A DNA stretch of 64,000 nucleotides from Pseudomonas pergaminensis (GTDB lineage: Bacteria > Pseudomonadota > Gammaproteobacteria > Pseudomonadales > Pseudomonadaceae), in contig NZ_CP078013.2 of the NCBI RefSeq assembly GCF_024112395.2, positions 434,001 to 498,000 of the forward strand, given 5' to 3'. How positions within the stretch are numbered: position 1 is the first letter of the stretch; each line of letters begins with the position of its first letter. The translations under genes were made by a program, and so were the position numbers. The notes below the pieces were generated by a model, which saw only the letters and a program-made list of their open reading frames with translations, was not told where the DNA came from and ran no database searches. Below, piece by piece: positions 26,401-34,436 of the stretch.

Positions 26401-26429
26401 ATTGAATCTGTTTCAGGCCATAAATCTCA

Positions 26430-28892
26430 CTAGAACAGATCGATCGGCGCCGCCTCATCCGCCGGCAGCGGGCTGCCCGGCGCAACGCCATTGCCCAGCT
26501 CATTGACCGACGGCGGCGTGTCCTCGCTCTTGAACAGTTCGAAGTACGCATTCGGTGTGCTTGGCGAGGCCGCACGGCCACTGACCGGGTCGATGCGCAG
26601 GCTGAGGATGCCTTCTGGCTCCGGCTGCGTGTGCGGCGGCTTGTCCTTCAAGGCCGCGCCCATGTAGCTCATCCAGATCGGCAGCGCGACGGTACCGCCG
26701 AACTCGCGACGGCCAAGGCTTTCCGGCTGATCGTAGCCCGTCCATACGGTGGTCACGTAGTCGGCGTTATAGCCAGAGAACCAGGCATCCTTGGATTCGT
26801 TGGTGGTACCGGTCTTGCCGGCAATGTCCGGACGGTTCAGCGCCAGGGCGCGGCGGCCAGTACCTTTCTTGATGACGTCTTCCAGGATGCTGTTGAGGAT
26901 ATACGTGGTACGGCCATCGACAATGCGCTCGGCGACAGCGGGTGCCTGGGGCTCGGCGGGGGTGCCGTTGGCGGCAGGGGTGGTGCCTGGAGCCGGTTCG
27001 ATGGTAATGCCGCCATTGCTCGGCGCCGCCAGGCCGTCAGTCGCCGCGACGCCGTTGACCACATCACCCGGCACACGTGGCGGGTTGGCGGTGAACAGGG
27101 TGTCGCCGTTGCGGCTTTCGATCTTGTCGATCAGGTACGGCGCGATCTTGTAGCCGCCGTTGGCAAAGGTGCTCCAACCGGTGGCGATTTCCATCGGCGT
27201 GAGGGTCGCGGTGCCCAGGGCCAGGGACAGGTTGGGCGGCAGGTCCGACTTGGCGAAGCCGAAGCGCGTCATGTAATCGATGGTCTTGCCCACGCCCATT
27301 GCCTGCAACAGGCGGATCGACACCAGGTTACGCGACTTGTACAGCGCCTCACGGATACGGATCGGGCCAAGGAAGGTGTTGGTGTCGTTTTTCGGACGCC
27401 AGACCTTGTCCAGGTACTCGTCGACAAACACGATCGGGGCGTCGTTGACCAGGCTGGCGGCGGTGTAGCCGTTGTCCAGCGCAGCGCTGTAGATGAATGG
27501 CTTGAAGCTCGAGCCCGGCTGGCGTTTGGCCTGGGTCGCGCGGTTGTAGTTGCTCTGCTCGAACGCGAAGCCACCGACCAGGGCGCGTATCGCACCGTTT
27601 TGCGGGTCCAGCGACACCAGGGCGCCTTGGGCCAGCGGCACCTGGCTGAACTTGAGGCTGTCGTCCTTCTGGCGTTGCACGCGGATCAAGTCACCCACCT
27701 GCGCCACGTCCGATGGCTGCTTGGGCATCGGGCCCATGCTGTTAGTGTTCAGGAATGGGCGCGCCCACTTCATGCTGTCCCACGTCACATGGGCTTCGCC
27801 GGTACGGGTGAGTACCTGCACCCCATCTTTCTTCACCTGGGTCACGATGGCCGGTTCCAGGCCGCTGATCGCGCGTTGTTTGCCCAGCTCAGTGGTCCAG
27901 GCGCTCAGGGTCTTGCCTGGCAGGCGCGATTCAGGGCCACGGTAGCCATGGCGTTGGTCGTAGGTGATCAGGCCGGCATGCACCGAGGTGTTGGCGATTT
28001 CCTGCAGGTCGCTCGGTACGGTGGTGGTCACGCGGAAGCCTTCGGTATAGGCCTCGCTGCCATAACGGCCAACCATTTCGGCGCGCGCCATTTCGGCGAT
28101 ATAAGGCGCGTTAACTTCTGGCGTCGGCACGTGGTAGCTGGCATTCAACGGCTCGGCGATGGCGCTTTCATAAGCGGCCTGGTCGATTTTGCCCAGCTTG
28201 TACATGCGCCCCAGGATCCAGTCGCGGCGTTCTTTACTGCGCGCCGGGTTGGCCAGGGGGTTGAAACGTGAAGGGGCTTTTGGCAGGCCGGCGATCATGG
28301 CCATCTGCGCGAGGCTGGCGTCACGAATGGACTTGCCGTAGTAAACCTGCGAGGCGGCCTCGATCCCGTAGGCGCGGTTGCCCAGGTAGATCTTGTTGAC
28401 GTAGAGCTCGAGGATCTCGTCCTTGGTCAACTGGCGTTCGATTTGCAGTGCCAGGAGGATTTCGGTGGCCTTGCGCGAAAAGCTGCGCTCGCTGGTGAGG
28501 AAGAAGTTCTTCGCCACCTGCATGGTGATGGTGCTGCCGCCGGACTGAATGTGTCCGCTTTTTACCAACTGGGTCGCCGCACGCACCAGGCTGCTGGGGT
28601 CGACGCCATAGTGGTTGGCAAAATTATCGTCTTCGGCCGAGAGCAGGGCGCTGATGAAATTGGGTGGAATATCGGCAAAACGGATCGGTGTGCGGCGCAT
28701 TTCGCCGAACTCCGCGATCAGTTTTTCATCGCTGCTGTAGACCCGCAAAGGAATCTGCAACTGGATACTTCTAAGGGCCTCTACGGAGGGCAAACCCGGA
28801 CTAAGGTAGAGGTAGGCCCCGCTCAGCACGAGCAGCAGCCCGCAAACGATGGCGACAATGGAGTACCCGAAAAACTTCAGCAGACGAATCAA
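26430..28892 (-). CDS. mrcA: Penicillin-binding protein 1A (bifunctional glycosyltransferase/transpeptidase)
   Basis: An 820-residue class A PBP (also called PonA). One N-terminal transmembrane segment (about 8-32) is followed by the glycosyltransferase domain: LLSAEDDNFANHYGVD with the catalytic Glu, GGSTITMQVAKNFFL, and RKATEILLALQIE. The transpeptidase domain carries the active Ser in QPGSSFKPF (SxxK), the SRN triad in YKSRNLVSI and KTGTTNESKDAWF (KTG). A Pro/Ala-rich insertion precedes the KTG region and a low-complexity tail follows. It polymerises and cross-links peptidoglycan at the inner membrane. It is divergent from pilM across 217 bp, the standard pseudomonad arrangement. Confidence 0.97.
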   Translation of the reverse strand: MIRLLKFFGYSIVAIVCGLLLVLSGAYLYLSPGLPSVEALRSIQLQIPLRVYSSDEKLIAEFGEMRRTPIRFADIPPNFISALLSAEDDNFANHYGVDPSSLVRAATQLVKSGHIQSGGSTITMQVAKNFFLTSERSFSRKATEILLALQIERQLTKDEILELYVNKIYLGNRAYGIEAASQVYYGKSIRDASLAQMAMIAGLPKAPSRFNPLANPARSKERRDWILGRMYKLGKIDQAAYESAIAEPLNASYHVPTPEVNAPYIAEMARAEMVGRYGSEAYTEGFRVTTTVPSDLQEIANTSVHAGLITYDQRHGYRGPESRLPGKTLSAWTTELGKQRAISGLEPAIVTQVKKDGVQVLTRTGEAHVTWDSMKWARPFLNTNSMGPMPKQPSDVAQVGDLIRVQRQKDDSLKFSQVPLAQGALVSLDPQNGAIRALVGGFAFEQSNYNRATQAKRQPGSSFKPFIYSAALDNGYTAASLVNDAPIVFVDEYLDKVWRPKNDTNTFLGPIRIREALYKSRNLVSIRLLQAMGVGKTIDYMTRFGFAKSDLPPNLSLALGTATLTPMEIATGWSTFANGGYKIAPYLIDKIESRNGDTLFTANPPRVPGDVVNGVAATDGLAAPSNGGITIEPAPGTTPAANGTPAEPQAPAVAERIVDGRTTYILNSILEDVIKKGTGRRALALNRPDIAGKTGTTNESKDAWFSGYNADYVTTVWTGYDQPESLGRREFGGTVALPIWMSYMGAALKDKPPHTQPEPEGILSLRIDPVSGRAASPSTPNAYFELFKSEDTPPSVNELGNGVAPGSPLPADEAAPIDLF

Positions 28893-29109
28893 GGCTTTTG
28901 GATTTCCAGAGAAAAGAATGAGTTAGGCGTCGGGGCATGCATGGCAAACGATGGATCGACCCGAGCTGCAGATAAAAGCGGGAAAAAACGCTGGGCATTA
29001 AAGCATTTTTCGCCTTGGGGCGTCATTCGCACCTGTTCAACAAGTCGACCGAATGCATGGCGCCCAGCGGCAATCAGGCGGTATGACAGGCAAAGTTTTA
29101 GGGAGTTTT

Positions 29110-29763
29110 ATGGGAAAGGGATTTTTCAGGCAAAAAGTCGACACCCTGCTGGGCGTCGACATCAATGACACGGCAATCCGGCTGGTGGAACTGGGTCGCT
29201 CAACCTCGGGTTACACCATTCAGGCTTACGTCACGCAGGCATTGCCCGTGCAGTCGGTGGTCGATGGCACATTCCTCGATCTTGAAGGCGTGGGCCGTGC
29301 TCTGCGCAGTGCGTGGTCGCGGTTGTCGACCTCGGTGCGTGGTGCCGCCGCTGCCGTGGCCGGCCCTTCGGTGATCACACGAATGATCGAGATGGACGCA
29401 GGGCTCACTGACGATGAGATGACCTGGATGATCCAGATGGAGGCGGACCAGTACATTCCTTATCCCCTGGATGACGTGGCCATCGATTTCCAAGTGCGTG
29501 GGCCGACGGCGCTGAAACCCGGCCGGGTCGACGTGCTGCTGGCGGCATGCCTTAAGGAACAGGTGGAGACTCGCGAGGCGGTTCTGGCCCTGGCGGGGCT
29601 GGTGCCCAGGGTCATCGATGTCGAAGCGTTTGCATTGGCGCGCGCTAGCCGTCAGGATTTCGCCAGCTTCACGCCGAGCCATCGAGTCGATGGTGCACAA
29701 TGGGCCGTGGATGCCCAAGGGATGGGAATTGCTTGCGGGTTGGCCCTGAGGAGTTTCGCTTGA
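29110..29763 (+). CDS. pilM: PilM-like type IV pilus protein with a large internal deletion
   Basis: A 217-residue protein; PilM is normally about 354. It aligns with PilM from the start (VDTLLGVDINDTAIRLVELGRS, actin-like phosphate loop) through DQYIPYPLDDVAIDF and VIDVEAFALARAS. It then jumps after a short unrelated linker to the exact family C-terminus GIACGLALRSF. About 135 residues of the second half of the actin-like fold, including the second nucleotide-binding region, are missing, but the frame is kept. ATG at 29110 has AGGGAG 5 bases upstream. The conserved N-terminus (PilN-tail binding side) suggests a docking role may survive; ATP binding probably does not. Confidence 0.85.
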   Translation: MGKGFFRQKVDTLLGVDINDTAIRLVELGRSTSGYTIQAYVTQALPVQSVVDGTFLDLEGVGRALRSAWSRLSTSVRGAAAAVAGPSVITRMIEMDAGLTDDEMTWMIQMEADQYIPYPLDDVAIDFQVRGPTALKPGRVDVLLAACLKEQVETREAVLALAGLVPRVIDVEAFALARASRQDFASFTPSHRVDGAQWAVDAQGMGIACGLALRSFA

Positions 29764-30314
29764 AGACACGAATCAACCTATTGCCATGGCGCCAGGCGCT
29801 GGCAGAGCGGCGACGCAAGTATTTGCTGGCGTGTCTGCTGGCGTTCGCCTGCGCGGCGCTGGCGACCGTGTGGCTGGCGGATCAGGTGATCGACCAGGCC
29901 ATTGATCGCCAAGTCACCCGCAACGACCATCTGGGCAAGGAGGTCGCTGGCCTCGATTCACGCATCAAGACCATCGACGATCTGCAGGAGCAAAGCCAGC
30001 AGTTGGCCCAGCGCATGAAGGTCGTACAAGACCTGCACGATTCACGCTCCTCCGGTGCCCAGTTGCTCGATCAACTGGCCCGCGCGGTACCCGACGGCGT
30101 CCACCTGCATGAAGTGGTGGCCAAGGGCGATACCGTGAGTATCAGCGGCAGCGCGGAGTCCAGCCAGGACATCGCCCAGTTGATGCGCCGCCTCGAGGCC
30201 GCAGAAGGTGCCCATTCCACTCGGTTGCAACATGTGCGAACGGATGGCGCGCGCGGCAACAACGAATTTCAGCTGATGGTGCGTCAGGGCGAGTCCTCCG
30301 AGGCTCAGCCTTGA
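29760..30314 (+). CDS. pilN: PilN-like inner-membrane type IV pilus alignment protein
   Basis: A 184-residue protein starting with a TTG at 29760 that overlaps the pilM stop (TTGA). The N-terminal motif KTRINLLPWRQALAERRRK is the segment through which PilN docks on PilM, and it is intact. One transmembrane helix (about 23-45) and a coiled coil (about 50-90) are followed by a small ferredoxin-like domain (VHLHEVVAKGDTVSISGSAESSQDI). The length is close to the family norm. With PilM and PilO it links the cytoplasmic motor to the secretin. Confidence 0.9.
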   Translation: MKTRINLLPWRQALAERRRKYLLACLLAFACAALATVWLADQVIDQAIDRQVTRNDHLGKEVAGLDSRIKTIDDLQEQSQQLAQRMKVVQDLHDSRSSGAQLLDQLARAVPDGVHLHEVVAKGDTVSISGSAESSQDIAQLMRRLEAAEGAHSTRLQHVRTDGARGNNEFQLMVRQGESSEAQP

Positions 30315-31282
30315 GCCTGCCAAGGCTCAATCTTTCTGCACTCACTCACAACGCTGCAAAATGGCCCCTTCCTGGCAAGGCCCTGTTGGGCTGTGCGCTG
30401 GCGGCTGTAGTGTTTGTGGTGGGCGACCTGGTGTACCTGAGCCCTTCGCGGCACCGGTTACAACGGGTCGAAACGCAGGAAGTGGCCCTGCAGCAGCATG
30501 TCGCGCAAAAGACCGCCCTGGCTGCCAGCCTTGAGACGCGCACGCACCAGTTCCAGTTGATGCAGGCGAAAGCCAATGAGCTTTTGCAGGCGTTGCCGGG
30601 TGAGTCCGAAATGCCCGGCTTGCTGGAAGACATCGCGGGCTTGGCGCTGGCCAATGGTTTGCTGGTCGAAAACGTCACCCCGCTGGATGAACAGCCCAGG
30701 CCGTTCTATCACGAGCAACCTGTGCAGGTCGGTTTGACCGGGGCTTATCACGACCTGGCAATGTTCCTGAGCCGCCTGGGTGGCCTGTCGCGAATCGCCA
30801 CGGTGCACGATATTGCCCTGCGCCGTGATGGCAAGCTGCTGCGCCTGGACCTGCTGGCCAAGACGTATTGGCAGGCGCCGTCAGGCGCCGGGCCGGGCGG
30901 GCAGGGATTAGCAAGGCAGGCTTTTGTCTATGACGCGTCCGGTCTGCGTGATCCTTTCCAGCGGCTTGCCATTCAGGTCGGCCATTTGCCTGGTCGGCCC
31001 GCTCGGGCGCCGGATCTCGCCAGGCCACGTGGCGTCCTGGAAACCCTGGCAGTGGACCAGTTTGAAATGGTCGGCACGCTGTCGCGCGGTGTGCAGGCTT
31101 TTGCCCTGCTGCGTGCGGCCTCCAGGGTGCACCGGCTGGCGGTCGGTGACTACCTGGGGCCGGACCATGGCCGAGTCACGGTCATCCATGAGCGTTACGT
31201 GGAGCTGGTCGAACTGTTTCCCGATGGTCAGGGTGCATGGCTGGAACGCCCGCGAACCCTGGTGTTAAACGTCAACTCATAA
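30311..31282 (+). CDS. PilO-PilP fusion protein
   Basis: A 323-residue protein in place of the usual separate PilO (about 207) and PilP (about 174). Residues 1-200 are PilO-like: a transmembrane segment about 23-44, a coiled coil, then a domain with YHEQPVQVGLTGAYHDLAMFLSRL and PilO-type strands. Residues about 208-323 match mature PilP: FVYDASGLRDPFQ, VDQFEMVGTLSRGVQAFALLR, VGDYLGPDHGRV and DGQGAWLERPRTL. The PilP signal peptide and lipobox Cys are absent, so the PilP module is anchored by the PilO membrane helix. TTG at 30311 overlaps the pilN stop (TTGA). Confidence 0.88.
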   Translation: MSLPRLNLSALTHNAAKWPLPGKALLGCALAAVVFVVGDLVYLSPSRHRLQRVETQEVALQQHVAQKTALAASLETRTHQFQLMQAKANELLQALPGESEMPGLLEDIAGLALANGLLVENVTPLDEQPRPFYHEQPVQVGLTGAYHDLAMFLSRLGGLSRIATVHDIALRRDGKLLRLDLLAKTYWQAPSGAGPGGQGLARQAFVYDASGLRDPFQRLAIQVGHLPGRPARAPDLARPRGVLETLAVDQFEMVGTLSRGVQAFALLRAASRVHRLAVGDYLGPDHGRVTVIHERYVELVELFPDGQGAWLERPRTLVLNVNS

Positions 31283-31294
31283 CGGAATCAACCA

Positions 31295-32677
31295 ATGAAA
31301 AGGACTTTCTCGTCCTTCGGTGTGGCGCTATGGATAGCGTTCACGGCACCGATGGCTGCTGCTCTACCTAATCGCGTAGACCTGATCCAGTTGCCACCGC
31401 CTGGCAACACCGCGTCGAGCGCCTACACGGGCGACAGGCTCAACCTCAACTTCCAAAGCATCGAGCTGCGTACGGCGTTGCAACAAATCGCCGATGTGGC
31501 GGGCCTCAACCTGGTGGCGAGCGACGATGTGCAGGGTTCAATTACCCTGCGCCTCAAGGATGTGCCCTGGGATCAGGCGCTGGACCTGGTGCTGCAGGCC
31601 AAGGGCCTGGATAAGCGGGTGAAGGCCGGCGTGTTACTGGTCGCGCCCGCCGGAGAGTTGGCTGCACGTGAGCTGCTGACCCTGGAGTCGCGCAAGCAAA
31701 TGGCCGAGCTGGCGCCATTGCGCCGTGAACTCTTGCAAGTCAATTACGCCAAGGCGGCAGACCTGGCCAAGCTGTTCCAGTCGGTGACGGGCCTTGAAGG
31801 CGTGCCCGACGAGCGTGGGTCGGTGGCGGTCGATGATCGCACCAATAACATCATCGCTTACCAGACCGGGGAGCGGCTGGAGGAGCTGCGGCGGATCGTG
31901 GCGCAACTGGACATCCCCGTGCGCCAGGTGATGATCGAGGCGCGCATTGTCGAGGCCAATGTCGACTACGACAAAAGCCTGGGCGCGCGCTGGGGCGGGC
32001 GACTCAATCGCGGCAACTGGGGCGCCGGGGGGATTGCGAAGCCACCGGCCGAAGGTGCGCAGCCTTCGGAAAACCCGCCCAGCTCACCCTTTGTTGACTT
32101 GGGCTCGCTCACCGGCACCTCGGGCCTGGGCATCGCCTTTATTACCGACAACCTGCTGCTGGACCTGGAGCTCACCGCCATGGAGAAAACCGGCAACGGG
32201 GAAATTGTCTCGCAACCCAAGGTGGTGACTTCCGACAAGGAAACCGCGCGCATCCTCAAGGGCACTGAAATCCCCTATCAGGAATCCAGCTCCAGCGGCG
32301 CCACGTCGGTGTCGTTCAAGGAAGCCTCGTTGTCGCTGGAGGTGACCCCGCAGATCACCCCCGACGACCGGGTGATCATGGAAGTCAAAGTCACCAAGGA
32401 CGAGCCCGATTACCTGAACAAGCTCAATGACGTGCCGCCGATCAAGAAAAACGAAGTGAACGCCAAGGTGCTGGTCAAGGATGGCGAGACCATCGTCATC
32501 GGCGGCGTTTTCTCTAATACCCAAAGCAAAGTGGTAGATAAAGTGCCATTTTTGGGCGATGTGCCGTATCTTGGCCGCCTTTTCCGGCGCGATGTGCTGG
32601 CGGAGAAAAAATCCGAGCTGCTGGTATTCCTGACTCCGCGTATTATGAATAACCAGGCGATTGCTGTGAGTCGTTGA
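31295..32677 (+). CDS. pilQ: PilQ-like secretin lacking AMIN domains
   Basis: A 460-residue outer-membrane secretin; typical Pseudomonas PilQ is about 700. A signal peptide ends near PMAAALP. A short linker leads directly to the N0/STN domain ([22 protein letters not shown]), an N1 domain ([18 protein letters not shown] ... [17 protein letters not shown]) and the secretin core ([84 protein letters not shown]). The peptidoglycan-binding AMIN repeats expected before N0 are missing. It is followed by aroK 4 bp later. Confidence 0.92.
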   Translation: MKRTFSSFGVALWIAFTAPMAAALPNRVDLIQLPPPGNTASSAYTGDRLNLNFQSIELRTALQQIADVAGLNLVASDDVQGSITLRLKDVPWDQALDLVLQAKGLDKRVKAGVLLVAPAGELAARELLTLESRKQMAELAPLRRELLQVNYAKAADLAKLFQSVTGLEGVPDERGSVAVDDRTNNIIAYQTGERLEELRRIVAQLDIPVRQVMIEARIVEANVDYDKSLGARWGGRLNRGNWGAGGIAKPPAEGAQPSENPPSSPFVDLGSLTGTSGLGIAFITDNLLLDLELTAMEKTGNGEIVSQPKVVTSDKETARILKGTEIPYQESSSSGATSVSFKEASLSLEVTPQITPDDRVIMEVKVTKDEPDYLNKLNDVPPIKKNEVNAKVLVKDGETIVIGGVFSNTQSKVVDKVPFLGDVPYLGRLFRRDVLAEKKSELLVFLTPRIMNNQAIAVSR

Positions 32678-32681
32678 TTCT

Positions 32682-33200
32682 GTGCGAAATTTGATTCTTG
32701 TAGGACCGATGGGCGCTGGAAAAAGCACCATCGGCCGTTTGCTGGCCAAAGAGCTGCGCCTGCCGTTCAAAGATTCCGACAAGGAAATTGAATTGCGCAC
32801 GGGTGCCAATATCCCATGGATCTTCGATAAGGAAGGCGAGCTGGGCTTTCGTGATCGTGAGCAGGCGATGATCGCCGAGCTGTGCGGCTGCGATGGTGTG
32901 GTATTGGCCACTGGCGGCGGCGCAGTGATGCGCGATGAAAACCGTCGGGCGCTGCATGCCGGTGGTCGGGTGGTCTATCTGCATGCATCGGTCGAGCAGC
33001 AGGTGGGCCGCACTGCCCGCGATCGCAATCGCCCGTTGCTGCGCACTGCCGACCCGGCGAAGACCTTGCGGGACCTGCTCGCATTGCGTGATCCGCTGTA
33101 TCGGGAAATCGCCGATCTGGTGGTAGAAACCGATGAGCGGCCACCTCGGATGGTGGTCCTCGACATTCTTGAGCGCTTGCAACGGCTGCCACCCCGTTAA
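32682..33200 (+). CDS. aroK: Shikimate kinase I
   Basis: A 172-residue kinase with a GTG start at 32682. The P-loop is [12 protein letters not shown]; the shikimate-binding Asp and Arg lie in [13 protein letters not shown] and FRDREQ; GGGAV and the lid Arg in RDRNRPLL are conserved. It phosphorylates shikimate in aromatic amino acid biosynthesis. It lies 4 bp after pilQ and is followed by aroB, the usual gene order in pseudomonads. Confidence 0.97.
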   Translation: MRNLILVGPMGAGKSTIGRLLAKELRLPFKDSDKEIELRTGANIPWIFDKEGELGFRDREQAMIAELCGCDGVVLATGGGAVMRDENRRALHAGGRVVYLHASVEQQVGRTARDRNRPLLRTADPAKTLRDLLALRDPLYREIADLVVETDERPPRMVVLDILERLQRLPPR

Positions 33201-33325
33201 AGCCAGGCCCGAAATGCGCTATTCTCGGCGGCGCGCCATCACCTTCCAGGGTGTGGCGTAGAGCCATCAGGCGACGTCAGAATTTGGCGTTGCCGGTCGT
33301 CAATACATCTCTAACGCGGGGACAC

Positions 33326-34426
33326 ATGCAGACACTTAAGGTCGATCTAGGCGAGCGCAGCTACCCGATCCATATTGGCGAAGGTTTGCTGGACCAGCCC
33401 GAGCTGCTCGCACCGCATATTGCCGGGCGGCAAGTGGCGATCATCTCCAACGAAACGGTCGCGCCGCTGTATCTTGAGCGTCTGAGCCGCAGCCTGGCGG
33501 CGTATTCCGTGATCTCTGTGATCTTGCCCGACGGCGAAGCCCACAAAAACTGGGAAACCCTGCAGCTGATCTTTGATGGCCTGCTGACCGCACGTCATGA
33601 CCGCCGCACCACCGTCATCGCCCTGGGCGGCGGTGTGATCGGCGACATGGCCGGCTTTGCAGCGGCCTGCTACCAGCGTGGCGTGGACTTTATCCAGGTG
33701 CCGACCACCCTGCTGTCTCAAGTCGATTCGTCGGTGGGCGGCAAGACCGGCATCAACCACCCACTGGGCAAGAACATGGTCGGCGCGTTCTACCAGCCCC
33801 AAGCCGTGCTGATTGATACCGCCACCCTCAACACCCTGCCGCCGCGCGAGCTGTCGGCGGGCCTGGCAGAAGTCATCAAGTACGGGCTGATCTGCGACGA
33901 GCCGTTCCTGACGTGGCTGGAAGAGCACGTCGACGCCCTGCGCAATCTGGACCAGGCGGCACTCACCGAAGCCATTTCCCGCTCCTGCGCCGCCAAGGCG
34001 CTGGTGGTGAATGCCGACGAACGGGAGTCCGGCGTACGGGCCACCTTGAACCTGGGCCACACCTTCGGCCATGCGATCGAAACGCACATGGGCTATGGTG
34101 TGTGGTTGCATGGGGAAGCCGTGGCGGCTGGCACTGTGATGGCATTGGAGATGTCGCAGCGCCTGGGCTGGATCAGTGCCCAGGAGCGTGACCGGGGCAT
34201 TCGCCTATTCCAGCGCGCCGGTTTGCCAGTCATTCCGCCTGAGGAAATGACCGAGGCGGACTTCCTCGAACATATGGCGATAGACAAGAAAGTGATCGAC
34301 GGTCGACTGCGACTGGTGCTGCTGCGCCACATGGGCGAAGCGGTGGTGACCGACGATTATCCGAAAGAGATTTTACAGGCCACGCTGGGAGCGGATTACC
34401 GCGCCCTGGCCCAGCTTAAAGGTTAA
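33326..34426 (+). CDS. aroB: 3-dehydroquinate synthase
   Basis: A 366-residue NAD- and metal-dependent enzyme that makes 3-dehydroquinate from DAHP. The start [20 protein letters not shown] at 33326 gives the normal length. NAD-binding [39 protein letters not shown] and the metal ligands in [12 protein letters not shown] and [10 protein letters not shown] are all present. It follows aroK after 125 bp and precedes the AAA/SPOR gene by 10 bp. Confidence 0.97.
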   Translation: MQTLKVDLGERSYPIHIGEGLLDQPELLAPHIAGRQVAIISNETVAPLYLERLSRSLAAYSVISVILPDGEAHKNWETLQLIFDGLLTARHDRRTTVIALGGGVIGDMAGFAAACYQRGVDFIQVPTTLLSQVDSSVGGKTGINHPLGKNMVGAFYQPQAVLIDTATLNTLPPRELSAGLAEVIKYGLICDEPFLTWLEEHVDALRNLDQAALTEAISRSCAAKALVVNADERESGVRATLNLGHTFGHAIETHMGYGVWLHGEAVAAGTVMALEMSQRLGWISAQERDRGIRLFQRAGLPVIPPEEMTEADFLEHMAIDKKVIDGRLRLVLLRHMGEAVVTDDYPKEILQATLGADYRALAQLKG

Positions 34427-34436
34427 TAAGATCCCG

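Larger units (their letters stand above)
25404..26408. repeat. maeB: Three tandem copies of a 335-bp unit: maeB 3' end + terminator + REPIN
   Basis: Units are 25404-25738, 25739-26073 and 26074-26408, each exactly 335 bp and without gaps. Each starts GAGTACATCATCCCG (inside maeB) and ends just after the REPIN (CATTGAACC or CATTGAATC). By eye, units 1 and 2 differ at four positions and units 2 and 3 at five, about 98.5-99% identity. Differences occur in the coding part, spacer and REPIN spacer, while terminator and REPIN arms are unchanged. Unit 1 is the true gene end; units 2 and 3 are surplus. The divergence argues against an assembly artefact. Confidence 0.97.
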
